Below, piece after piece: positions 48,591 through 56,959 of a stretch of 64,000 nucleotides of DNA. The translations under genes and the position numbers were made by a program. How positions within the stretch are numbered: position 1 is the first letter of the stretch; each line of letters begins with the position of its first letter. The notes under the pieces were generated by a model. That model made no database searches, had not been told where the DNA came from, and saw only the letters and a list, made by a program, of their open reading frames with translations. Where the stretch lies: the NCBI GenBank assembly GCA_937892215.1, contig CALAVE010000032.1:9298-73297 (forward strand), read 5' to 3'. Origin of the DNA: an uncultured Porphyromonadaceae bacterium. Its GTDB lineage: Bacteria > Bacteroidota > Bacteroidia > Bacteroidales > Muribaculaceae.

Positions 48591-51119
48591 ATGTTAGGTG
48601 CTATTATCGGCGACATTGTGGGCTCCACTCGTGAGTGGCGCAATATCAAGACTGAGAACTTTGAGTTGCTGCCTCCTGGCAGCCGTTTCACCGACGATTC
48701 GGTGATGACTCTGGCTGTGGCCAAGTGGCTGATGGACGACCCTCTGCACCGCCCGGAGTCGCTTGTCAGCATCATGCAACAATTGGGGCGCAAGTACTCC
48801 GACGCCGGATATGGCCGCCATTTCTTGAACTGGATTTTTAGCGACAATCCGCGGCCATACGGCAGTTTCGGCAACGGCTCGGCCATGCGTGTCAGCCCGG
48901 TCGGAATGTATGCATCCTCGCTCCACGAAGCGCTGGAACTGGCCCGTATCACAGCATCGGTCTCGCATAATCACCCCGAGGGAATCAAGGGGGCGCAGGC
49001 TATTGCGGCCTGTGTCTATTTCCAGATGCATGAGCGATTTGATTTTCACGGCAAAATTCGCCGCTTCATCGAGGAACACTTCGGTTATGACCTGAGTCCC
49101 AATCTTGAGGATATCCGCCCCGACTACGACTTCGACTTCGATGTCTCTTGCCAGGGTAGTGTGCCCATCGCCATCATGGCGTTCCTGCAGCGTGAAAATG
49201 CGCTCGACTCTCTGCGTCTGGCCGTTTCCATGGGCGGCGATTCCGACACCATCGCCTGCATGACCACATCCATCGCTTATGCCTGCCCCTTCCATGTGTT
49301 TTCTTCCACTGCCAACATCCCTCACGAGGTGGTGCAGAAGTGCCGCAAAATTCTGCCGCCCGACTTGCTCGAGATTAACGACCGATTTGAGGCCTTCATC
49401 TCTCGTCCGCTCCGTGAGTCGTTCTATCTGCGGACCGGGAAAATCTTTGCCGGCGAATATCCCGGCGATAGGGACGATGCCGTTGCCAAGGCCAGACTCC
49501 GCCACATGATTCATTTCGGCGTTCGCCATTTCGTGGACCTCACCGAGGACGGCGAACTGCACCCATACTCACATCTGCTTCCTTCCCACGTGTCTTATCG
49601 TCGCTTCCCCATACGTGACTGTGGCGCGCCCGCCGACCCCGATGATGTCTGCCGCCTCGTTCGCCACATCCGCGAGTTGTCAGCCCAGGATTCCGGCTAC
49701 GTCTATGTCCATTGCCGCGGCGGGGTGGGGCGCACCGGCACCATCGTGGGCTGCTTGCTTGCCGAAGAGGACTCCGACGCCTCTTTCGATGCCGTTATGG
49801 ACCGTCTGCGCACGCTGTTTTCCGCCATGCCTAAGTCGGCCCATAGAACCATTCCTGAAACCGACGCTCAGCGCGACTTCATCCGCCGGTATATCGCTGA
49901 AAAGGATAGCCGCCGTGAGGCTCTGAAGTGCCGTGTGCGCGATGCCATCCGCGGCAGCCTTGTTGCCGGTGCCGCCGGCGATGCGCTGGGCTACACCGTT
50001 GAATTCTCTTCGCTCGCCGCCATCAAGGCTAAATTCGGCTCCGGCGGCATCTCTCGCTTTGTCCTCGACGGGAACGGGATGGCTCTCGTCAGCGACGACA
50101 CGCAGATGACCCTGTTCTCAGCCAACGGCATGCTTATGGGCGTCACTCGCGGTTATATGCGCGGTATCGGCGGCAATCCTGAAGGGTATGTGCGGTATGC
50201 CTACCTCGATTGGTACTTCACTCAGACGGGTGTTGACCGTGACGGTTCTGATGCCTGCACTTGGCTCAAGTATCTGCCTCAGATGGCTCACCGCAGGGCT
50301 CCCGGTCGCACTTGCCTCACCGCTTGTGAAAGTCTGCTCAGTGGCCATGATGTGGAGAACGATAGCAAGGGCTGTGGCGGCATCATGCGTGTTGCTCCTT
50401 TGGCCCTGCTGCTGGCCGGATATGCCGGTCGCGACGCTTACCCCTACGACGACCTCCGGCTCATGGAGGCCGGTGCTGAGGTGGCGCGTGTCACGCACAA
50501 GCACCCGCTTGGCTTCTTGCCGGCCGCTTTGCTCTCCTATGTGCTGCGTAAGGTGGCTGTCCTGGAACCGGATGTGGCGGCTGCTTGCCTTACCGACATT
50601 GTCCTTGATTCTCTCCGTATGCTCGACCGCATTTTTGTCGGTGAATTTCAGGCGGATAAGGATTACCTCAAACTCCTCACCGTCACTGCCGTTGATCTGG
50701 CCGCGAGCGAACTCAGCGACGAGGAGTGCGTCCGTCGTATAGGGCAGGGCTGGGTAGCCGAGGAAACGTGGGCCATTGCGGTTTTCTGCTCGATTCGTCA
50801 CCCGCTCAATCCTGAACTCGCCATAATGGCCGCAGTGAACTGCGACGGAGACAGCGACTCTAACGGCTCGGTCACAGGAAACATCGTAGGCGCTATCTGC
50901 GGATATGACGCGCTGGAGCGGCAGAGCATCTTCTGTCCTCCCGGCAAATCCCTACCCGACACTTTGGAACTCTATCCCATTATCATGGCGCTTGCCGACG
51001 ACCTGTGCACATCCTGCATAATCAGCGAGATGTCTCCCATCGACACGCCCGAACAGCGTCGCTGGTTCGACCGCTATTGCCGCATGAAACCCGTCGGAAT
51101 CCCCACGGAGGAAAAGTAG
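48591..51119 (+). CDS. ADP-ribosylhydrolase / protein tyrosine phosphatase / ADP-ribosylhydrolase triple fusion
   Basis: The 842 residues contain three enzymes. Residues 1-265 form an ADP-ribosylglycohydrolase (ARH/DraG) domain with the metal ligands T34-D35-D36-S37 and G216-D217-S218-D219-T220. Residues 275-440 form a Cys-phosphatase with C375-x5-R381 in VHCRGGVGRT and a possible general acid at D343. Residues 448-842 form a second ARH domain with S501-D502-D503-T504 and D754-S755-D756-S757. No signal peptide is seen, so it is cytosolic. It should remove ADP-ribose from a substrate, and phosphate from the same or another. It is cotranscribed with the Nudix regulator. Confidence 0.9.
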   Translation: MLGAIIGDIVGSTREWRNIKTENFELLPPGSRFTDDSVMTLAVAKWLMDDPLHRPESLVSIMQQLGRKYSDAGYGRHFLNWIFSDNPRPYGSFGNGSAMRVSPVGMYASSLHEALELARITASVSHNHPEGIKGAQAIAACVYFQMHERFDFHGKIRRFIEEHFGYDLSPNLEDIRPDYDFDFDVSCQGSVPIAIMAFLQRENALDSLRLAVSMGGDSDTIACMTTSIAYACPFHVFSSTANIPHEVVQKCRKILPPDLLEINDRFEAFISRPLRESFYLRTGKIFAGEYPGDRDDAVAKARLRHMIHFGVRHFVDLTEDGELHPYSHLLPSHVSYRRFPIRDCGAPADPDDVCRLVRHIRELSAQDSGYVYVHCRGGVGRTGTIVGCLLAEEDSDASFDAVMDRLRTLFSAMPKSAHRTIPETDAQRDFIRRYIAEKDSRREALKCRVRDAIRGSLVAGAAGDALGYTVEFSSLAAIKAKFGSGGISRFVLDGNGMALVSDDTQMTLFSANGMLMGVTRGYMRGIGGNPEGYVRYAYLDWYFTQTGVDRDGSDACTWLKYLPQMAHRRAPGRTCLTACESLLSGHDVENDSKGCGGIMRVAPLALLLAGYAGRDAYPYDDLRLMEAGAEVARVTHKHPLGFLPAALLSYVLRKVAVLEPDVAAACLTDIVLDSLRMLDRIFVGEFQADKDYLKLLTVTAVDLAASELSDEECVRRIGQGWVAEETWAIAVFCSIRHPLNPELAIMAAVNCDGDSDSNGSVTGNIVGAICGYDALERQSIFCPPGKSLPDTLELYPIIMALADDLCTSCIISEMSPIDTPEQRRWFDRYCRMKPVGIPTEEK

Positions 51120-51120
51120 T

Positions 51121-51158
51121 TTAACCCGATTCGGCCATTAGGCTGATTCGGGTTAAAT
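51121..51158 (+). repeat. Stop-codon-proximal palindrome family, best copy
   Basis: Two bases after the TAG of the ARH fusion, TTTAACCCGATTCGGCC (51121-51137) and GGCTGATTCGGGTTAAA (51142-51158) form a 17-bp stem. It has one mismatch and one G-T pair, and an ATTA loop. Sense orientation is that of the upstream gene. It could act as a terminator or RNA-end hairpin. Confidence 0.7.
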
Positions 51159-51183
51159 CTCGGTCATAACCTCCCGACTTGGC

Positions 51184-51915
51184 TTATCCTAACACATCCA
51201 TCAGTTTCTCCATTCCGCTCTTGGTCATTTTCATGCGCAATTCACGCCCATTGGCCGATACCAGGATGCAGTTGAGTTGTTGGGTGTCCATTCGATAGAC
51301 TTTCGTGATGTTGACGATGGTACTGCGGTCCACCCTCACAAAGATGTCCGCCGGCAGACGTTGCTCCAGCGAGAGTAGGTTTTCCATTATCAAGTCATCC
51401 CTCATAAAAGTGAATACGTGCGCGTAGTTGCCATCGGCCTTGATGTAGGCAATGTCGTCGGTTGTAACCAGAATTTTACCGTTAACCGACTTGAAACTTA
51501 GTTTTTCCGACTGCGGCAACGTCGCGGATGTCTCCACTTCGGCTCTGTCTGCGGCTTTGGCTATGGCTTGCGCCAGTTCGCCCTTGTCAATGGGCTTCAT
51601 CAGATAGTCAACTGCCGAAAACTTGATAGCGCTCATCAGGTATTTCCGGTCGGAATAGGCCGTGGTGAATATCACATACGGCAACGTTATGCTTTCTTTC
51701 AGTTCGTTGAGTAGCCCTATGGAGTCGCGCCCTTGCAGTTGTATGTCCAGAAAGAGCAAATCGGGACGGTGCTGCAGTATGCTCATCAGTGCGCTGTCAT
51801 AGTTCTCACACGAGTCCACCACTTCCACGCTATGGCGGAAATTCTCCAACTTGGCCAGAAGCGACAGCCGCGGCAGTCGCTCATCCTCCACTACTATAGC
51901 CTTCAGTTTCTTCAT
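51184..51915 (-). CDS. LytTR-family response regulator
   Basis: The 243 residues have a receiver domain (phospho-acceptor Asp57 in LLFLDIQL, TTAYSDRKY, Lys in YLMKPID) and a C-terminal LytTR DNA-binding domain (DDIAYIKADGNYAHVFT, then LPADIFVRVDRSTIVNITKV). It pairs with the sensor kinase encoded 28 bp upstream. LytTR proteins bind direct repeats about 21 bp apart; just such repeats lie at 54614-54676 between the kinase gene and a divergent surface protein gene. Confidence 0.95.
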   Translation of the reverse strand: MKKLKAIVVEDERLPRLSLLAKLENFRHSVEVVDSCENYDSALMSILQHRPDLLFLDIQLQGRDSIGLLNELKESITLPYVIFTTAYSDRKYLMSAIKFSAVDYLMKPIDKGELAQAIAKAADRAEVETSATLPQSEKLSFKSVNGKILVTTDDIAYIKADGNYAHVFTFMRDDLIMENLLSLEQRLPADIFVRVDRSTIVNITKVYRMDTQQLNCILVSANGRELRMKMTKSGMEKLMDVLG

Positions 51916-51943
51916 ATTTTCATTTTGTTCTCAGCCTCTCTGA

Positions 51944-54544
51944 TTAATATCTGAAGTCCCCCGGCACCCATATTTCAAACCGTGTGCCGGCTGGCCGCCC
52001 TTCGTCGTCGGTAAGGTCGGTCACTTGCTGTTCTATGTGGTGCATGTTGGCGCGGTTATAGAGGTCTATCTGCTGACTTAATATTTTCAGGCCCTGCTTA
52101 GTTGACTGACCTCCGGCATGTGCCGCTTCCACTCGTCCCACTCCATCGTCACTAACGCTCACCAGCACGCCGTCCACGCCCTTGCGCTGCTCTCGGCTCA
52201 CTGCCACTTTCACATGCCCCACACCTGTCTTGTTGGCAATGCCATGTTTCACCGCGTTCTGGCAGTAGGTGTGAAGCAGCATCGTGGGTAGCATCACTTT
52301 CTGGTCCACGTCGGGTGTGACGCTTATGGTGTATTGTAGCCGCTCACCGTAGCGCAGTTGTTCCAGTTCCAGGTAGGTGCGCACATAGTCCACCTCATCG
52401 CTAACCGGACGCGATGGCCTGTCTATATCTGAAAGCGTCTGGTTGGTGAAGTCGGAGTATAGTTTCATGTAGTGTGTGGCCTCGTCGGTGGAGTGGCTCG
52501 ACACAAAATACTCTATGCTGGCCAGCACGTTTGAATGGAAATGGGGAATGGCTTTCAGACGAACGGCACTGAGTTGCAACTCTTTCTTCGCCTTCTCGTC
52601 CTCTAATCGCTTCATCTTCTTGCGGGCTTGCCGCTGTTCTACGTTGCGGGCCAGCCACCACACGGCAAGGGCCAGTAGCACCACTCCGCTGAGCCATGCC
52701 CACCATTGCCGCCACCACGGGCGTGGGGCAATCACTATGGTGGGCTCTTGGTTGTCTTTAAGCAGAAGATCGGGGTGGAACGATATCATCTCTTCAAGGC
52801 CAGCCACCCACACCGTACCGTCAACATCTTCGGCCATTGTAGCCATTAGCGGCTCTATCATTGTGAAACCGTTCCGCGCGTCAAACCAGTGTATTTCACT
52901 TGCTATGCAGTTATCATCTATGCGTGCCACCATCAGACCGTCTATAGTCGCCACCACAAGGTAACCTCGTGCAGTGACGTGGACTGAGCGTATCTCGTGT
53001 CCCTTTAGTATGGGCAAGGCTTCGTTCATGGCGCGCAACTGATTGTTGCGCACGGCGAAGAGCGAGTCTCCCAGGGCAAAGAATACGTTTCCCCGCCTGT
53101 CGGTAGTAATCGTGGTAACGACGAGTGTGGTGGGGGTACTCTTCACTTTCTCTATGCTCACTCGACCCTCATCGAGGCCTGTAATTCGGTATAGTCCGGG
53201 CGTGCAGCCCACCCACAGCCGTCCCTGCCCGTCATCGACCGCGCACCACGGGCGCACGGTCTCGGTAGTCAGTGTATCGATATGTCCTGTGTGGGTGTCG
53301 TAGGTCAGCACACTGCCGCGTGTACCTATGATTAAGCGGTCTTTATACCGGCTCACGAACTGATATTTGTCGTATGGCAGCCTTAGCCAATCCACGTTGT
53401 TGCCGCTAATGACGGCCACGTCACCGTTTCCTGCCATATATACCTTGTCGCCTATTACCGCGGCACTTGGAGCGAAATAGTTGTCGGCATCCTCAGTCAA
53501 CAATTGTCCGTTGGCTATAACCTTGCCATTTAGAGTCCCCATTGTCATCTGTCCACCGCTGAAGGCCATAGCCCTCACTATATCGTTCTTGTCCGTCAGC
53601 CTATGGTTCACGAAGTTGCAGTGGAAGAAGCAGTAGGCTCCCTGGTAGGTGGCGGCCCACAGTCGGTTCCACTTGTCAATGAACAGCCCCTTAATCATGT
53701 TGAATCCTGACGCGAGTTGATGCCACTGGCCATTATCATAGACCAGTATTGTGTGCGAGTCGGCAACGATGAGTTGCCCATGCCGGTTCTGGCGCGCAAA
53801 CAGGCCATAGTCCGGGGATTCAAAGTGATACTCGTTAATGAGCGACATGCTGTCACGCGCCACTCGGTAAAGGCCGTCGCCGGCAAGGGCGATGAGTCCG
53901 TAGTCGGTTCTGATTAGTGAGTACACGTCGTCCTTAGCGGAAATCATCACAGGCACATGACCTTCCTGCAGGCGGTACACCCCCTGCGGTGTGGGAACAT
54001 AGATCTGTGTCGAGTCGAGATACATCTTGCGGTCGGGTGTCATCTCGTCCATGAGCGGTGAGGTAATCACGCGCTCCATTCCCCGCTCTGTTATCCGGCA
54101 AAGTACTCGGTTCTGTTCCTGCTTGTCCTCAAGCAGCACATAGCCGGCTGGCAGGTCGGCGGAGTTGAAGTTGTTCAGCAGCAGATTTCCTTCCGGGTCT
54201 ATTTGCGATTTCTTCGCGTCATCATCGCTAATGCTCCACTGGCGCACAAAGCCCATGGCGCGCACCGTGCCGCCCACCTCTTGAAATTCAACGATGTTCT
54301 CGCGCCGACCGCGCAAGAAGGGTTTCAGTGTCAGGCCGTCGTATCGAGCAAAGCCCGACAGAGTGCCTATGTAGATATATCCGTGCGAATCTTGCCACAC
54401 CGTTTCGGTCTGCATCTGCGACAGACCGTCGAGTGTAGTGAAGCGGCGACAACTCAGGTTATAAGTAAGCATATCGCCCTCTGCATGACATATAAGTGAT
54501 GCCACGCAAATCAGTGCCGTAATGAAATTTAATCTCCTATCCAT
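51944..54544 (-). CDS. Membrane sensor histidine kinase (LytS/YehU type) with an N-terminal propeller
   Basis: I take the ATG at 54544 (866 residues); a TTG three codons upstream is less likely. A signal peptide (LNFITALICVASLICHA) leads into about 600 residues of two-component-regulator propeller repeats, e.g. TVWQDSHGYIYIGTLSGFARYDG. A membrane helix (AWLSGVVLLALAVWWLA) follows, then a His_kinase domain with His668 in PHFHSN and a HATPase with YCQNAVKHGI and VSDDGVG. The periplasmic propeller should sense a ligand, perhaps a glycan. Its cognate regulator follows at 28 bp. The -7 box lies almost on the start codon, so a near-leaderless transcript is likely. Confidence 0.93.
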   Translation of the reverse strand: MDRRLNFITALICVASLICHAEGDMLTYNLSCRRFTTLDGLSQMQTETVWQDSHGYIYIGTLSGFARYDGLTLKPFLRGRRENIVEFQEVGGTVRAMGFVRQWSISDDDAKKSQIDPEGNLLLNNFNSADLPAGYVLLEDKQEQNRVLCRITERGMERVITSPLMDEMTPDRKMYLDSTQIYVPTPQGVYRLQEGHVPVMISAKDDVYSLIRTDYGLIALAGDGLYRVARDSMSLINEYHFESPDYGLFARQNRHGQLIVADSHTILVYDNGQWHQLASGFNMIKGLFIDKWNRLWAATYQGAYCFFHCNFVNHRLTDKNDIVRAMAFSGGQMTMGTLNGKVIANGQLLTEDADNYFAPSAAVIGDKVYMAGNGDVAVISGNNVDWLRLPYDKYQFVSRYKDRLIIGTRGSVLTYDTHTGHIDTLTTETVRPWCAVDDGQGRLWVGCTPGLYRITGLDEGRVSIEKVKSTPTTLVVTTITTDRRGNVFFALGDSLFAVRNNQLRAMNEALPILKGHEIRSVHVTARGYLVVATIDGLMVARIDDNCIASEIHWFDARNGFTMIEPLMATMAEDVDGTVWVAGLEEMISFHPDLLLKDNQEPTIVIAPRPWWRQWWAWLSGVVLLALAVWWLARNVEQRQARKKMKRLEDEKAKKELQLSAVRLKAIPHFHSNVLASIEYFVSSHSTDEATHYMKLYSDFTNQTLSDIDRPSRPVSDEVDYVRTYLELEQLRYGERLQYTISVTPDVDQKVMLPTMLLHTYCQNAVKHGIANKTGVGHVKVAVSREQRKGVDGVLVSVSDDGVGRVEAAHAGGQSTKQGLKILSQQIDLYNRANMHHIEQQVTDLTDDEGRPAGTRFEIWVPGDFRY

Positions 54545-54550
54545 AGTTTG

Positions 54551-54558
54551 CAAATATA
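54551..54558 (-). promoter_or_regulatory. -7 box of the sensor kinase
   Basis: TATATTTG on the minus strand is six bases before the ATG. Transcription would start on or next to the start codon. Confidence 0.45.
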
Positions 54559-54613
54559 CTACAATTCTTTGAGCACTACAGCACTTTTTCTCTCTTCTCC
54601 CTCATTTTTTTCC

Positions 54614-54676
54614 TTTCGTCACGCTACACGTCACTTTCGTCACTCATTACAGATGTTTCGTCAAAACGTCATTTCC
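54614..54676 (+). promoter_or_regulatory. 21-bp-phased direct repeats, probable LytTR operator
   Basis: TTTCGTCA occurs at 54614, 54635 and 54656, exactly 21 bp apart. Two more CGTCA copies lie at 54629 and 54667. The array ends about 29 bp upstream of the TAACTTTG box of the surface protein gene, which has no -33 TTG. The two-helical-turn spacing is the known LytTR site geometry. Confidence 0.65.
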
Positions 54677-54704
54677 ACTATCGCTCACTCTTATGGGTTC
54701 TTCG

Positions 54705-54712
54705 TAACTTTG
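54705..54712 (+). promoter_or_regulatory. -7 box of the leucine-rich-repeat gene
   Basis: TAACTTTG fits TAnnTTTG; the -33 position carries TCGCTCACTC, which lacks TTG. This suggests an activator-dependent promoter. Confidence 0.5.
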
Positions 54713-54781
54713 CTAATAACTATTTATGGACTCTATAATTTGATAGTCCTCCTTCATCAACTCAAATTTTATGTATATGTT

Positions 54782-56845
54782 ATGAGACAAAAGTACTTAC
54801 TCACAATCTTCTGCTCGCTGCTCGCTGTGGTGGCGAATGCCTACATGACCAACTGGCCCATCTATGGTGATGTCAATGTTGAGGACATTGGTTTTGCCGA
54901 AGACAATAGCACCATTGTCACTAACATCGGCGATTACTATTACGACTACCAGTATTGCACGGCTCTGCATCTTGCCGTTCTGCGTCATGTTTACCCGTCT
55001 AATGCTTCGGGTGAGCGCGATTTTGTGCTTGTGCCGACCTATATCATTGTCGATGGGGAGGCCTACCGCGTGGTGGGTGTCAATAGCAACCTCATTGGCG
55101 ACGAGCAGCAGAGCATCAAGAACATCTACCTCCACAATGAGTTGGAGTTCCTTGGTTCCCGGGCATTGAGCAATGCCATCGCAGTAGAGAGCATAACCAT
55201 CCCGGCTTCGGTAAAATCTATATCCTACGATGTCTTCAATGGTCTGGTCAAGGGTGTCGCTCTGAAGTCCATAACTTTTGAAGATAATGAGGCAACCCTC
55301 GTTATCGACGGCGCAGGCAATGCCGCAACACCGTTCGCCAACTTGCCGGTGACATCGCTCTACATAGGTAGGAACTTCTCCTTGCAGACCCCCTTTGGCA
55401 CATCGAGCAACGCCACCGTCAGGCAGACCCTTCTCAACCTCACGATGGGTGGCTCCGGCACCATGGTGACCCCGGAAATGTTTAGTAATTTCAAGAAACT
55501 CACCTCCGTCACGCTTAACTCGGGAGTAGTAGCCATTGGCGACAATGCCTTCTCGGGCGACAGCGTAATAATGGAACTGAATCTGGGGGCTGGCGTGAAA
55601 TATATCGGTGATTATGCTTTCAACGGCTGCAAGCGGGTGACCTCGCTCACGCTGCCGGCAGGTCTCGACAGCTTGCATGTACGAGCGTTTGTGGGAATGA
55701 CGGGCGTACAGTCGCTCACCATCGCCGACACCGATAGCCCGTTGCAGCTCTTTGGCATACCAAGAGGTTTAAATGCTAACGAGTCGATATTCAGTCACCT
55801 TACGGCACTCGAGAGCGCCTATATGGGTCGCAATCTCATGCCAACAAACCTGGGTAACTCTCTCTCTGCCTTCAACAATGCCGCCATGCGGCGATTGACC
55901 GTTGGCGACCATGTGACGATAATCAACGCCAACGAGTTCCGTGGCTGCACGCGGCTGGAACAACTGCAGTTGGGCAGCAACATCACCACCATCGGTGATT
56001 ATGCGTTCTATGAAAATCGTAGCCTGTGCGGCGCCAGTATCCCCGACAAGGTTACGCGTATCGGTGAATATGCCTTCTCGGGCGACTCGGTCATGACGAC
56101 ACTGAGCCTGGGGGCTGGCGTGAAATATATCGGTGATTATGCTTTCAACGGCTGCAAGCGGGTGACCTCGCTCACGCTGCCGGCAGGTCTCGACAGCTTG
56201 CATGTACGAGCGTTTGTGGGAATGACGGGCGTACAGTCGCTCACCATCGCCGACACCGATAGCCCGTTGCAGCTCTTTGGCATACCAAGAGGTTTAAATG
56301 CTAACGAGTCGATATTCAGTCACCTTACGGCACTCGAGAGCGCCTATATGGGTCGCAATCTCATGCCAACAAACCTGGGTAACTCTCTCTCTGCCTTCAA
56401 CAATGCCGCCATGCGGCGATTGACCGTTGGCGACCATGTGACGATAATCAACGCCAACGAGTTCCGTGGCTGCGCAAACCTCTCCCTCATTAACAGCATG
56501 AGCACCACACCTCCTGTTTGTGCCGATGCTTCAGCATTCAGCGGCGTTGACAAGGCTACTTGTGCCCTTCATGTGCCCATTGGGTGCAAGGACGCATATC
56601 AAACCGCTCTCGTGTGGAAAGATTTCTTCAGTGTAACCGACGACCTTCCCAACGACACCCAGGTTTCTCAAGGCGACGTTAACGGCGACACACTCGTGGA
56701 TGTCTCGGACGTGGTGGCAATAGCGAACTATGTGATGGGGGATGCGTCTGGCAATTTCGTAGTGGAAAATGCCGACCTCAACGGCAACGGTGAGGTTGAT
56801 GTTGCCGACGTAGTAGCCCTCGCTAACATCGTTATGGGTGAATAG
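54782..56845 (+). CDS. BspA-type leucine-rich-repeat surface protein with dockerin-like tail
   Basis: The start MRQKYLLTIFCSLLAVVANA (687 residues) gives a proper signal peptide. LRR_5 repeats follow (e.g. IPASVKSISYDVFNGL, GDNAFSGDSVIMELNL). A Cys-containing GCANLSLINSMSTTPP segment and a dockerin-like pair close it (DVNGDTLVDVSDVVAIAN, DLNGNGEVDVADVVALAN). Two stretches of 122 residues are identical because of a perfect 366-bp DNA duplication. BspA-like proteins bind host or matrix proteins and other bacteria. The gene faces the LytTR kinase gene across the phased repeats, so it is a likely target of that system. Confidence 0.9.
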   Translation: MRQKYLLTIFCSLLAVVANAYMTNWPIYGDVNVEDIGFAEDNSTIVTNIGDYYYDYQYCTALHLAVLRHVYPSNASGERDFVLVPTYIIVDGEAYRVVGVNSNLIGDEQQSIKNIYLHNELEFLGSRALSNAIAVESITIPASVKSISYDVFNGLVKGVALKSITFEDNEATLVIDGAGNAATPFANLPVTSLYIGRNFSLQTPFGTSSNATVRQTLLNLTMGGSGTMVTPEMFSNFKKLTSVTLNSGVVAIGDNAFSGDSVIMELNLGAGVKYIGDYAFNGCKRVTSLTLPAGLDSLHVRAFVGMTGVQSLTIADTDSPLQLFGIPRGLNANESIFSHLTALESAYMGRNLMPTNLGNSLSAFNNAAMRRLTVGDHVTIINANEFRGCTRLEQLQLGSNITTIGDYAFYENRSLCGASIPDKVTRIGEYAFSGDSVMTTLSLGAGVKYIGDYAFNGCKRVTSLTLPAGLDSLHVRAFVGMTGVQSLTIADTDSPLQLFGIPRGLNANESIFSHLTALESAYMGRNLMPTNLGNSLSAFNNAAMRRLTVGDHVTIINANEFRGCANLSLINSMSTTPPVCADASAFSGVDKATCALHVPIGCKDAYQTALVWKDFFSVTDDLPNDTQVSQGDVNGDTLVDVSDVVAIANYVMGDASGNFVVENADLNGNGEVDVADVVALANIVMGE
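55583..55948 (+). repeat. 366-bp perfect direct repeat, copy 1
   Basis: From CTGGGGGCTGGCG to GTTCCGTGGCTGC every base equals copy 2 at 56108-56473. The offset of 525 bp is 175 codons, so the frame is kept. Confidence 0.95.
56108..56473 (+). repeat. 366-bp perfect direct repeat, copy 2
   Basis: Identical to 55583-55948. The 159 bp between the copies is not repeated afterwards, so this is a segmental duplication or a gene-conversion tract rather than a simple tandem array. Confidence 0.95.
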
Positions 56846-56891
56846 CAAAAACCGATTAGAGATTAAGTATAGATTAGCATTTGCTTTTTTG

Positions 56892-56925
56892 AAAACGGCG
56901 GACTCGTCACTGAGCCGCCGTTTTT
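56892..56925 (+). terminator. Terminator between the leucine-rich-repeat gene and rodA
   Basis: AAAACGGCGG (56892-56901) pairs with CCGCCGTTTT (56915-56924); the stem extends by CTC/GAG across a bulged A. T5 follows on the plus strand. Confidence 0.8.
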
Positions 56926-56959
56926 CTTCGGAAAAATTCGCGTTATTCCCGATGTGTGG

